From: an uncultured Collinsella sp.
Lineage (GTDB): Bacteria; Actinomycetota; Coriobacteriia; Coriobacteriales; Coriobacteriaceae
Reading direction: 5' to 3'
NCBI GenBank assembly: GCA_900758845.1
Contig: CAAESW010000014.1
Location: 1 to 55,014 of the forward strand
DNA length: 55,014 nt
The first letter of the stretch is position 1; every line of letters begins with the position of its first letter. The notes beneath the pieces are model-generated. The model made no database searches, was not told where the DNA came from, and saw only the letters and a program-made list of their open reading frames with translations. Below, piece by piece: positions 7,900 through 17,483 of this stretch. A program made the translations under genes and the position numbers.

Positions 7900-8089
7900 T
7901 TAGAGAGGTCGCGCTCGTCTCTCTAATTGTCTCTCTAAAGAGAAAGCCAGTTAAAGAGATAACATTGGGCTATCTAACAGTGAATTCGATACATCTCTCT
8001 AAATGTCTCTCTAAAATAAGGTGCTTATCTCTCTAAAGTTAGAGAGATATACTACACTTTAGAGAGATAACTCTATTGTTTTAGAGAGG
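7900..8089. promoter_or_regulatory. Array of TTAGAGAGA operator-like boxes
   Basis: Ten copies of a 9-mer, TTAGAGAGA or its complement TCTCTCTAA, lie within 190 bp. They are at 7900 (last base G), 7918, 7930, 7951 (TTAAAGAGA), 7994, 8006, 8028, 8039, 8059 and 8081 (last base G). The pair at 8028-8047 is a 20-bp palindrome directly before a -10-like TATACT (8048-8053), and the last copy overlaps the ribosome binding site. Degenerate copies follow the gene near 9808-9828. This arrangement suggests cooperative binding by a repressor, most simply the downstream gene product itself. Confidence 0.7.
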
Positions 8090-8093
8090 CGGA

Positions 8094-9794
8094 ATGCCAA
8101 TGCTGCTGGATGAACCTCTTGGCCTTATCGTTGAGCGCCTTCGCAGGCGGGGGACTGATGACGCATCGGTAGAAGTTAAAGCCTGCACGAATAAATTGAG
8201 CGCAGACGTATGGGAGACAGTGAGCGCTTTTGCGAACACTGCGGGTGGGCTCATTATTTTGGGCCTGAATGAAGCCGAAGGATTTGTTCCTTCGGCTAAC
8301 TTTGCTATCGATAGGGTGCGCGATCAGTTTGTTTCGGGTATCGGAGACGGAGGCTCAGCGGCAGTGGTGACCCATGCGCCGCGGTACGAGCTTGATCGAG
8401 GCGAGGTCGACGGGCTCCAGGTGCTTCTGGTGCGCATCTTTGAACTTGAGCTTAAAGCGAAGCCTTGCTATATCGGCGCGCGCGGCGTGCAGAACGGTAG
8501 CTACAAGCGCGTGGATGATAAAGATATCAAGATGTCACCCGCTGAGCTATATGAGCTGCAGAGTGCGTTGCTTCCGAGCGATGCAGACGGCACGGTGGTT
8601 TCGGAGGCAACGGTCGAGGATTTGGATCCAGATGTCGTGCGGTCTATTATCGCAAATCGCCGGCTGCAGACCCCGCGCGTTTTGCGCGGGGCCGATACGC
8701 TGGAAAAGCAGCTGGTCAGACTCAATATCACTACAAAGGATGGTGCCGTGAAGCTCGCGGGGCTTCTGTCGGCGGGAATTTACCCCCAGCAGTTCTATCC
8801 CAAACTGATGATCGATGTCGCCGTTCATTCCGATGTGGAAAAATCTGCACCCGGGCAACCCCGGTTTATTGACCGCCAGTTGTGCGATGGCCCGATTCCG
8901 GCTTGCATCGAAGATGCCCTTGCCGCGATTGGACGAAACTTGCGCAAAGCGACGATAGTGCAAGGCGCTGGCAGAAGGGAGGATTGGGAAGTTCCCCAGG
9001 AGGTTTTGCGCGAGGCCTTGGCAAATGCCTGCATCCATCGAGAATATTCGCCCATGTTTGTGGGGCAGGCCGTGAGTGTCGATATCTATCCAGACAGAAT
9101 AGAGATCAAAAACCCTGGCGGCCTTTGGGGCGGAAAGACGGTGGACAATCTTGCAGACGGGGAATCGCGCTGCCGAAACCCAAAGCTCATGAGCCTAATG
9201 GGGGCGACGCCGTTAGAGCATGCCGAGGGGGCCGTTGCGGAAAGCCAGGGATCTGGTATCCCGGCTATGATTCGCGAGATGGAGTCTCGTTCGCTTGGCA
9301 GGCCGAAATTTATCGTTAAGGCCGATTCGTTTACGGTGCTGCTTTCCCGGCACGGGGCGGAGCTTGCTGAAAACCGCACGTGGATTCAGAGCCATGTGGG
9401 CGCCGAGCTGACGGATCGCGAAGAAACATTGCTCATGTTTATGCGGGAGCATGGATGCGTATGCGATGTTCAAAAAATACGAGAGGCCCTGAAGTGGGAT
9501 TCGGATGACATTCGTCTGATCTGCGGGGACCTTGTAGATAAACATGCCCTGTCAAAATGCGGCAAAGACACGTTCGAAATTATCGATAGGAACAGAGAAC
9601 CGTCAGCTTCGACGGCGGATAGGATCCTGGAGGCTCTCAGCGCCGAAGTGGATATGACGGCGCGAGAAATAGCGGTTGCATCGGGGGTCAGAATTTCGTC
9701 TGTCCGTTACCATCTGCCAAAAATGGCGGATAAAGGGCTCATCGAAGTAATGGGTTCATCGACGAGTCGTAACCGCCGATATCGGAAGAAGTAG
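8094..9794 (+). CDS. AlbA_2 domain protein with GHKL-like ATPase region and C-terminal winged helices
   Basis: Putative ATP-binding DNA-binding regulator, 566 residues. Start ATG 8094 follows AGAGAGGCGG. Residues about 20-150 are an AlbA_2 (Schlafen-type, formerly AAA_4) domain with the typical SVEVKACTNKL and SAFANTAGGLIILGLNE. Residues about 295-420 match the HATPase/RecG-like module of these proteins: VLREALANACIHREY, IKNPGGLW, ESQGSGIPAMIREM. The last ~120 residues look like two winged-helix units, the final one being VRISSVRYHLPKMADKGLIE. Such proteins are mostly uncharacterised; roles in regulation or defence have been proposed for relatives. The operator array before the gene argues for autoregulation. 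It stands alone between convergent or unrelated genes. Confidence 0.8.
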   Translation: MPMLLDEPLGLIVERLRRRGTDDASVEVKACTNKLSADVWETVSAFANTAGGLIILGLNEAEGFVPSANFAIDRVRDQFVSGIGDGGSAAVVTHAPRYELDRGEVDGLQVLLVRIFELELKAKPCYIGARGVQNGSYKRVDDKDIKMSPAELYELQSALLPSDADGTVVSEATVEDLDPDVVRSIIANRRLQTPRVLRGADTLEKQLVRLNITTKDGAVKLAGLLSAGIYPQQFYPKLMIDVAVHSDVEKSAPGQPRFIDRQLCDGPIPACIEDALAAIGRNLRKATIVQGAGRREDWEVPQEVLREALANACIHREYSPMFVGQAVSVDIYPDRIEIKNPGGLWGGKTVDNLADGESRCRNPKLMSLMGATPLEHAEGAVAESQGSGIPAMIREMESRSLGRPKFIVKADSFTVLLSRHGAELAENRTWIQSHVGAELTDREETLLMFMREHGCVCDVQKIREALKWDSDDIRLICGDLVDKHALSKCGKDTFEIIDRNREPSASTADRILEALSAEVDMTAREIAVASGVRISSVRYHLPKMADKGLIEVMGSSTSRNRRYRKK

Positions 9795-9870
9795 ATGCAG
9801 CCGGGTCGCCTCTCTAGTGCCTCTCGAAGTTAGATGGGTGCTAGGGGAGCGACTGCCTCGCGATATTTTC

Positions 9871-9914
9871 CCAGATAAAACCTGCCAAAACAAACCCGTC
9901 CCTTATTGGCAGGT
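9871..9914 (+). repeat. Dispersed hairpin repeat, copy B
   Basis: Same family as the copy at 7783, with a few substitutions (CAAACCCGTCCCTTATTGG in the centre). The gap 9795-10090 otherwise contains degenerate TCTCTCTAG-like boxes near 9808 and no gene that I can support. Confidence 0.75.
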
Positions 9915-10090
9915 CAGTTAACGCAGTCCAGGTTGAGCATATGCGAGCGAGCAGGCTCCGGGTGCGGCAAGGTGACGTGAAACAAGCGGGCGCTGACCTT
10001 TTGGTCGCGCCCGTGAAGTTGAACGTCAGATTGCCGTGCCCGGAGCCCGTGCAGCGCCGAGCAGCTGCGCCGTTTGTAAAACGGCGCAAC

Positions 10091-10969
10091 CTACAGGTTC
10101 ATGTTGCCGTGGATGTAGAGGGTGACCTCAGGGAAGATATGGTCGCAGCCCAGCTCGCGCAGCGCGGACTCGATAACGGCGGGCAGCGGGGTTTTGCCCT
10201 CGGCATCGACGGCGTTGCCACCGAGGGCAGCAATCTTGGCGACATCTGCGGGTGCGGCCTCGATATGCATGCAGCCGCCGATCAAGCGCGCGCGTACCTG
10301 TGCCAGATCAAGATCGTGCAGGTAATCCTCGCAGGCGCGGATTAAATCGACCTTCTCGCGCGTAAGCTCCTCGCCCGTGGGAACGCGCGTGGCAAGACAT
10401 GCTCCCGCCGGCAGGTTCCAAACGGGATAGCCCCATGCGCGCAGCAGCTCGCGCTCTTCGTCCTTGGTAAAGCCGACCTCCATGAGAGGGGAGCGTACGC
10501 CGAGCTCTTTTGCCGCGCGCATACCAGGGCGGTAGTCGCCGCGATCACTTGCATTGCTGCCATCGATGACGGTGGGAAAGCCGAGCGACTTGGCGTGGTT
10601 GACGATGGCGGTAAAGCCGGCGTGCTTGCAGTGGTAGCAGCGATTGGCATCGTTGCAGGCTACCTGGGGGAGCTGCAGCTGATCGACCGAAAGATTGAGC
10701 ACGGGGAGCTTAAAATGTGCCCCTTCATTGGCTTGTCCATCAACGGACTGCTCAAACGAAGTCTGTTCGGGCGTGCCGATGAGCGGTGTGGTGAGATGGA
10801 CGAGGAGGGTATTGGTAGGCATGATGCGGGCGCAGACCGCGGCCAAAAAGCTGCTGTCGACACCACCGGAAAAGCCGATGGCGACGCGTCCGTATGCCAA
10901 AAGCAGCTGCTCGAGTGCTGCGAGTTTGTCCTGAAGCTCCTCTGCGGGTGCGGCGGTGTCTGAAAGCAT
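10091..10969 (-). CDS. larE: ATP-dependent sacrificial sulfur transferase LarE
   Basis: PP-loop enzyme, 292 residues, that adds sulfur to the pyridinium precursor of the nickel-pincer cofactor used by LarA-type racemases. The PP-loop SGGVDSS lies at 34-40. The insertion of Cys residues CYHCK (C111, C114) and the ACLATRVP segment (C191) make three conserved cysteines; C191 aligns with the sacrificial Cys of the L. plantarum enzyme. Three-Cys LarE proteins can instead hold an iron-sulfur cluster that carries the sulfur, which is the more likely mode here. AAGGAA precedes ATG 10969. LarB, LarC and LarA are not in the window, so the gene is isolated. Confidence 0.88.
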   Translation of the reverse strand: MLSDTAAPAEELQDKLAALEQLLLAYGRVAIGFSGGVDSSFLAAVCARIMPTNTLLVHLTTPLIGTPEQTSFEQSVDGQANEGAHFKLPVLNLSVDQLQLPQVACNDANRCYHCKHAGFTAIVNHAKSLGFPTVIDGSNASDRGDYRPGMRAAKELGVRSPLMEVGFTKDEERELLRAWGYPVWNLPAGACLATRVPTGEELTREKVDLIRACEDYLHDLDLAQVRARLIGGCMHIEAAPADVAKIAALGGNAVDAEGKTPLPAVIESALRELGCDHIFPEVTLYIHGNMNL

Positions 10970-11137
10970 GAAAGTTCCTTACAGTTATTAAAGCTCGGAT
11001 GAAACTATAATCCCACCGAGCTGCTTGTCATAAGACTTCCAGCTATGTAACGAAAGTGCAATATGCTATATACGTTATATACAAGCTTGTAAAGTGCGGT
11101 AGAGTGGCAGTAATGCAATCCGGCGAGGGGGACCGAT

Positions 11138-11788
11138 ATGATCAAGGCTGTTATTTTTGACATGGATGGAACGCTGGTCGATACCGAGCGTTTGGGGATT
11201 AAGGCCTGGAAGGCAGGCGCCGCTGAGCTGGGGCTCGCGATTGATGATGCGCTGATCCATCAGTTTATCGGTCGCACGCTACCCGATGTCATGGACATCC
11301 TCGATAAGCATTACGGCAGCCACGAGACCGCCGAGGCGATCTATGTCCGCCACAAGGAGATTCGCGACGAGATGGTCAAGACCGATCTGGAGCTTAAGGC
11401 CGGCGCTGCCGAGTGCATAGACGAGCTGTTGGCTGCGGGCTATCACGTAGGCCTTGCAACGTCATCGCGCCATGTTACGGCCGAGCGCAACCTTAAAGCA
11501 TTCGGTCTTTTTGACAAGTTTGAAACGGTGACCTGCGGCGAGGACGTCGCGCACGGCAAGCCTGACCCCGAGATGTATCTGCTTGCCTGCGAGCGCGCGG
11601 GTTTTGCCCCCGAGGAATGTGCCGTGGTCGAGGATTCGCGCAACGGCTGCGTCTCGGGCATTACGGCCGGCTGCCATGTCTTTGCCGTTCCCGATATCGT
11701 GCCGCTGCCGCAAGACGTGGTGGATGGCTGCGAGGCCGTGCTCGATACGTTGTTCGACCTGGCGGCGGCGGTCAAGGCCGTGCGCTAG
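11138..11788 (+). CDS. HAD-superfamily phosphatase, beta-phosphoglucomutase-like
   Basis: Cytoplasmic HAD subfamily IA hydrolase, 216 residues. Motif I is FDMDGTLVDTE (8-18) with the nucleophile Asp9; motif II is LATSSR, motif III lies in GKPDPEMY, and motif IV is VVEDSRNG. The helical cap between about 18 and 85 (IGRTLPDVMDIL) fits sugar-phosphate phosphatases and beta-phosphoglucomutases; the substrate is not determined. The ribosome binding site is GGCGAGGGGG. It is divergent from larE and convergent with a LacI regulator, sharing a bidirectional terminator. Confidence 0.85.
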   Translation: MIKAVIFDMDGTLVDTERLGIKAWKAGAAELGLAIDDALIHQFIGRTLPDVMDILDKHYGSHETAEAIYVRHKEIRDEMVKTDLELKAGAAECIDELLAAGYHVGLATSSRHVTAERNLKAFGLFDKFETVTCGEDVAHGKPDPEMYLLACERAGFAPEECAVVEDSRNGCVSGITAGCHVFAVPDIVPLPQDVVDGCEAVLDTLFDLAAAVKAVR

Positions 11789-11826
11789 ACAATTGCGGTG
11801 TTGAAACGAGCAATTGCCCACGTTTG

Positions 11827-11876
11827 CGCTTAAGCAAAAGGGGCCCGGCAATGGTCGGGCCCCTTTTGCTTAAGCG
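11827..11876. terminator. Bidirectional terminator
   Basis: A perfect 21-bp inverted repeat (11827-11847 and 11856-11876) with an 8-base loop. AAAAG on one side and CTTTT on the other give a T-rich stretch in both directions, serving the convergent HAD and LacI genes. Confidence 0.85.
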
Positions 11877-11901
11877 GCGACATAGCATACTTGCGGGCGT
11901 G

Positions 11902-13014
11902 CTATAGATACGCGCCGAGGTTGATGGCCGTGGCGTCGGTCTGGGTGCTTGCCTGGGTGCTGGCGCGCTCCAGTAGGAACGGACGTACCAGTTCTTGGCG
12001 GTTGATATCCTCGGCGGCGGTGACTGCGGTGACGGTGCGCGCTGCAGAGCCGACGCGGATATGCTTGGTCTTTGCCGGGGTCTTGTTCTCGATTTGCTCC
12101 ATGAGCAATTGAACGCCCTTGCGGCCAATCTCGTAGCCCGGGGGCGCTACCGTAGTGAGCGGGACCGATCCGCTCCAAGCGAGTGGGTTGCCATCGCAAC
12201 CTGCTACGCGTACTTGCCCGGGGACGGCGATGCCTTTGTCGACCAGCGCCGAGATGACGCCCGAGGCCAGCACGTCGGTCAGACCGACGACAAAATCGGG
12301 GCGTTCGTCGGCGGGGCGCGCGGCGATTTGGGCGCCGATGCCGTAGCCGTCGGCGGCGGTATTCCATTCGCCGGCGTCGATGACTTCGATCTTGATATCG
12401 GGGTGTAGGGCGAGTGCCTTATGAATGCCAAGGACGCGCAGGGTGAGTTGCATAAATGCTGCTCTACCCACAACGGTGATATGGCGTGCACCGCGGGCGA
12501 TGGCGAGTTCGGCAATGATGCGACCCTGGGCCTCGTTGTCGGCCGCTACGTAGTAGCCGGGCTCGGAGCAATGGATGTCCAGGTGGACGATCGGCACGGG
12601 CATCTTGGCCATGACGGGATGCCAGTCGGGGAATGCCATGGGCTGAACCATGACGCCGGACATTTGGGTGCCCATAAAGTAGCGCAGGTAATGGTCCTCG
12701 AGAATATCGTCGTTATCGGCGTTGGCGATGAGCAGGTCGTAGCCGTGCTTACGGGCCTCGTTGTGGGCGCCGCTGGCGATTTGGAGCGAAAAGCCGTGAT
12801 CGAGACGGGGGAGCACCAGGCCAAAAGACTTGGTGGCGCCGCCCGCGAGCTGACGAGCGCTTTGGTTGGGCAGGTAGCCCAGGCGATTGATGGTCTCGTT
12901 GATGAGCTTGAGGGTCTCGGGGCGCAACTTTTCGGGATGGTTGAGCGCGTTGGAAACCGTGCCCAACGAAACCCCGGCCTCGCGCGCGACGTCGCTGATT
13001 TTTACCTTTGCCAT
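11902..13014 (-). CDS. LacI-family transcriptional regulator
   Basis: Sugar-responsive type repressor, 370 residues. The start is ATG 13014, preceded by AAAGGGG; the frame stays open far upstream but only as the antisense of glmS. The N-terminal helix-turn-helix is KISDVAREAGVSLGTVSNAL (4-23) with the hinge region NQSARQLAGG. The periplasmic-binding-like core shows GVMVQPMAFPDW, YVAADNEAQGRIIAELA, VVGLTDVLASGVISAL and VRVAGCDGNPLAWSG. The target is unknown; adjacency to a HAD sugar phosphatase and glmS suggests sugar or amino-sugar control. An AAACGTTTT-type motif upstream of two other genes in the window is the kind of site this family binds. Confidence 0.9.
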   Translation of the reverse strand: MAKVKISDVAREAGVSLGTVSNALNHPEKLRPETLKLINETINRLGYLPNQSARQLAGGATKSFGLVLPRLDHGFSLQIASGAHNEARKHGYDLLIANADNDDILEDHYLRYFMGTQMSGVMVQPMAFPDWHPVMAKMPVPIVHLDIHCSEPGYYVAADNEAQGRIIAELAIARGARHITVVGRAAFMQLTLRVLGIHKALALHPDIKIEVIDAGEWNTAADGYGIGAQIAARPADERPDFVVGLTDVLASGVISALVDKGIAVPGQVRVAGCDGNPLAWSGSVPLTTVAPPGYEIGRKGVQLLMEQIENKTPAKTKHIRVGSAARTVTAVTAAEDINRQELVRPFLLERASTQASTQTDATAINLGAYL

Positions 13015-13063
13015 AGCGGCCCCTTTGATGCGTTTCAAGTACAAGCCAGATTGTAGCATCCCA

Positions 13064-13108
13064 AACCTTCCAAAAAGGGACAGGTTTATTTTGGCAGGTT
13101 TTATCTGG
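13064..13108 (-). repeat. Dispersed hairpin repeat, copy C (inverted)
   Basis: Reverse-oriented copy of the repeat at 7783; the left arm is slightly degenerate (AACCTTCC instead of AACCTGCC). It is followed at 13130-13166 by a member of a second hairpin family. Confidence 0.8.
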
Positions 13109-13129
13109 GGAAACGTCGTTGCCAGCGCG

Positions 13130-13166
13130 ACCACCACGAAGGGGACAGGCACCTTTGCGGTGGTTT
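13130..13166. repeat. Second dispersed hairpin family, copy 1
   Basis: Reads ACCACCACGAAGGGGACAGG, then a short loop, then CACCTTTGCGGTGGTTT. The complement recurs at 54341-54378. It shares the GGGGACAGG core with the 45-bp repeat family. Confidence 0.7.
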
Positions 13167-13193
13167 GGACCGGCTGGGCATGTGTGCATCGGG

Positions 13194-13252
13194 TGGTATC
13201 TAAGTTGAGATACCACTTCTGGTATATCAGCTTGCGCTTGCGTGAGTACAAT
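13194..13252 (+). promoter_or_regulatory. Candidate operator and -10 element of glmS
   Basis: An 8-bp inverted repeat TGGTATCT-N6-AGATACCA (13194-13215) is followed by another TGGTAT half-site (13220-13225) and a -10-like TACAAT (13247-13252). TGGTAT half-sites resemble those of HutC-type GntR regulators of amino-sugar genes. The -35 is not clear. No glmS ribozyme was recognised. Confidence 0.35.
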
Positions 13253-13326
13253 ACTCGAACGTTATACGTCTCAGCGCCCCCTGTGCGTGGACGTCTTGCA
13301 GTCACGCGAACGAAGGGATTTATCCT

Positions 13327-15174
<1,848 letters not shown>

Positions 15175-15197
15175 TTGGTTCCGCCGTTCTAGCGACT

Positions 15198-15233
15198 AAG
15201 GCCCGGCTCCGCAATTTGACGGAGCCGGGCCTT
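15198..15233 (+). terminator. glmS terminator
   Basis: A perfect 14-bp stem AAGGCCCGGCTCCG/CGGAGCCGGGCCTT, 24 bp after the stop, followed by a weak T tail. Confidence 0.8.
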
Positions 15234-15244
15234 GTTGCATTTGA

Positions 15245-15289
15245 CCAGATAAAACCTGCCAAAATGAACCTGTCCCTTTTTGGCAGGTT
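15245..15289 (+). repeat. Dispersed hairpin repeat, copy D, overlapping a stop codon
   Basis: Same 45-bp family as 7783. Its last bases overlap the stop codon (complement of TTA, 15288-15290) of the GntR gene, so the repeat sits exactly at a gene end. Confidence 0.85.
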
Positions 15290-16019
15290 AGCGGAGCTTG
15301 CTGGTCTCGAAGTACTCGGGGAACTGGTCCAGAACCTCGGTTTGGTTGCGGAACATCATGTGCAGGTGCTTGCTGACCAAAAAGCTCGCTTCGATGGGGT
15401 CGCGACCGGCGATAGCGCGGCGAATCTGCTTGTGCTCGTTCACGATGTCCTGATTGTCGAGAACTTGCGTGGCGGCGCGCAGCCAGCGGAAGCGCTCTAG
15501 GTCGGCATTGGTCTCTTCGAGCCACGACCACACGGTGCTGCGACATGCGATGCTAAAGATCATGTGGTGCATGAGGTTATCGCTCAAAAAGAAGCCGATG
15601 CGATCCTCATCGGCCATGGCCTTTTCCTGCAGCGCGATGGCTCGGTCGAGCTGCTCGATGCCTGCCGAGGTGGCGCGCGCACAGCACTCCACGATTACCT
15701 GCTTTTCCAGATGCTCGCGGATGTAACAGGCACTCTCGGCAAGGGTGAGGTTGATGGGCGAGACATAGGTGCCGCTTTGGGGCACGGTGCGCACCAGGCC
15801 CTCTTGCGCCAGACGCACCAGTGCCTCGCGCACGGGGGTGCGCCCCATATCCAGGTCATCGCAAAGTTGCTTGACGCCCAGCTTTTCGCCCGGCTTGTAG
15901 TCCAGGTAGACGATTTTGCGTCGAATGGTGTGGTAGGACTGGTCCTGTAGACTCGTTTCCTGCTCGCCGACGTGCATCGATTCTTCCATAGCGCCTCGCA
16001 ACTGTTCTATCAAACTCAT
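15288..16019 (-). CDS. GntR-family regulator with FCD effector domain
   Basis: Transcription factor of 243 residues. The winged helix spans about 28-92: YHTIRRKIVYLDYKPGEKLG, CDDLDMGRTPVREALVRLAQ and GLVRTVPQSGTYVSPI. The helical FCD domain follows and carries likely metal or acid-binding residues (FLSDNLMHHMIF and EHKQIRRAIAGRD, with paired His near HLHMMF). ATG 16019 is taken as the start although no clear ribosome binding site is visible; Met11 and Met15 are alternatives. It is divergent from the YeiH-type exporter gene, which it may control; FCD proteins usually bind small organic acids. Confidence 0.88.
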   Translation of the reverse strand: MSLIEQLRGAMEESMHVGEQETSLQDQSYHTIRRKIVYLDYKPGEKLGVKQLCDDLDMGRTPVREALVRLAQEGLVRTVPQSGTYVSPINLTLAESACYIREHLEKQVIVECCARATSAGIEQLDRAIALQEKAMADEDRIGFFLSDNLMHHMIFSIACRSTVWSWLEETNADLERFRWLRAATQVLDNQDIVNEHKQIRRAIAGRDPIEASFLVSKHLHMMFRNQTEVLDQFPEYFETSKLR

Positions 16020-16182
16020 ATGTCAGTTGTTAATTATGCCGCGAATCAGCTCTCCGCGGTGGGTAATTCGGCTGTCGCCCGAGAACTATTGCGGCATCTT
16101 AGTCTGTGTTTGCGCAAGGCTGCGCTCAATGTTGCCGTATCATAAGCCGTCGCAAACGTGAAATAGAAAGAAGGAATCCCAT

Positions 16183-17217
16183 ATGCAACCGGCAAATATC
16201 GTACGCGAGCGCTGGAAAGGCGTCTTGTTCTGCCTGATCATCGCTATCCCCGCGACGTTGCTCGGCAAACAGATTGAGGTGGTCGGCGGGCCGGTATTTG
16301 CCATCCTTTTTGGCATGGTCCTGGCGCTCGTCTTTCCCAAGAATCGTCGCGAACCGCTCGCCGCCGGCGTTACCTATACGTCCAAAAAAGTCTTGCAGTA
16401 CGCGGTTATCCTGCTTGGCTTTGGCATGAACCTCTCCCAGATTCTGTCCAAGGGCGCCCAGTCGCTGCCGATTATCGTGGCGACGATCTCGACCTCGCTT
16501 GTCATCGCCTTTGTGCTCTGCCGCGTCATGAACGTACCGGGTAAGATTGCGACGCTTGTGGGTGTGGGTTCGTCGATTTGCGGCGGTTCGGCCATCGCTG
16601 CGACCGCGCCCGTCATCGATGCCGACGATCGCGAGATTGCCCAGGCCATTTCGGTCATCTTCCTGTTTAACGTTATCGCGGCGCTCGTGTTTCCGACGCT
16701 CGGCGGCATGCTCGGGCTGACCAACGAGGGCTTTGGCCTGTTTGCCGGCACCGCCATCAACGACACCTCGTCGGTAACGGCTGCGGCGAGCGCCTGGGAC
16801 AGCATGCATCCCGGCGCCAATGTGCTCGAGAGCGCCACAGTGGTCAAGCTCACCAGGACGCTGGCCATTATTCCCATCACGCTGGTCCTCGCATGCTGGC
16901 AGATGCATCTGGCACGCAAGGCCGGCGGTGACGCCAAAAGCACGTTCTCGCTTAAACGTGCGTTTCCCATGTTTGTGCTGTTCTTTGTGCTGGCGAGCGT
17001 GATCACCACGGTGCTTCAGCTTCCCGCGTCCATCACGGCGCCCATCAAGGAGCTGTCGAAGTTCTTTATTGTGATGGCCATGGCGGCTATTGGTTTTAAT
17101 ACCGATATCGTCGAGCTGGTCAAAAAGGGCGGCAAGCCCATCGCGTTGGGCTTTTGCTGCTGGATTGGCATTGCGTGCATGAGCTTGGGAATGCAGCACG
17201 TGCTGGGAATCTGGTAG
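16183..17217 (+). CDS. YeiH-family putative sulfate exporter
   Basis: Polytopic membrane protein, 344 residues, about ten hydrophobic segments, of the UPF0324/YeiH family (PF03601). Family signatures include LLGFGMNLSQI, GVGSSICGGSAIAATAPVI and GTAINDTSSVTAAA. Homologues have been linked to sulfate or sulfonate-related export, but transport has little direct evidence. AAGGAA precedes ATG 16183. It is divergent from the GntR regulator and followed by a degenerate NtrC-like regulator, so two regulators flank it. Confidence 0.85.
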   Translation: MQPANIVRERWKGVLFCLIIAIPATLLGKQIEVVGGPVFAILFGMVLALVFPKNRREPLAAGVTYTSKKVLQYAVILLGFGMNLSQILSKGAQSLPIIVATISTSLVIAFVLCRVMNVPGKIATLVGVGSSICGGSAIAATAPVIDADDREIAQAISVIFLFNVIAALVFPTLGGMLGLTNEGFGLFAGTAINDTSSVTAAASAWDSMHPGANVLESATVVKLTRTLAIIPITLVLACWQMHLARKAGGDAKSTFSLKRAFPMFVLFFVLASVITTVLQLPASITAPIKELSKFFIVMAMAAIGFNTDIVELVKKGGKPIALGFCCWIGIACMSLGMQHVLGIW

Positions 17218-17269
17218 AGAAGTAGCTTATTCGCGTGCTGGCTGCCGGTGAGCGCAAGCCTGCGGTGGA

Positions 17270-17358
17270 GCGATAGGAGCTCTTGCGGGTATGGCTTGTC
17301 CGCAGGTTTATAAGTCCCGAAGAGCTCTTATCGCCCCGCCAGGATGGCGATGCGGGGC
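17270..17358 (+). promoter_or_regulatory. Structured leader with competing hairpins
   Basis: A 15-bp inverted repeat with one mismatch pairs 17270-17284 with 17320-17334 and encloses an inner TGCGG/CCGCA stem. A second hairpin, GCCCCGC (17333-17339) with GCGGGGC (17352-17358), shares bases with the 3' side of the first, so the two may exclude each other. It lies between the exporter gene and the regulator at 17484. This may be an attenuator, terminator/antiterminator pair or operator. Confidence 0.4.
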
Positions 17359-17483
17359 AACACCTATACTCGCAGGACGGCGCTTTCTGCCCTATAGTGT
17401 TTGGTGAGCAATATCGTTCAATTTTGAAACACTCGGTCGTGCGACCGTCGGCGGTTGCACGTCGCCGCGGACAGGGGCAAATC

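Noticed and set aside
13015..13326. Possible glmS ribozyme before glmS
   Set aside because: The region is filled by dispersed hairpins and an inverted repeat. The ribozyme core was not recognisable.
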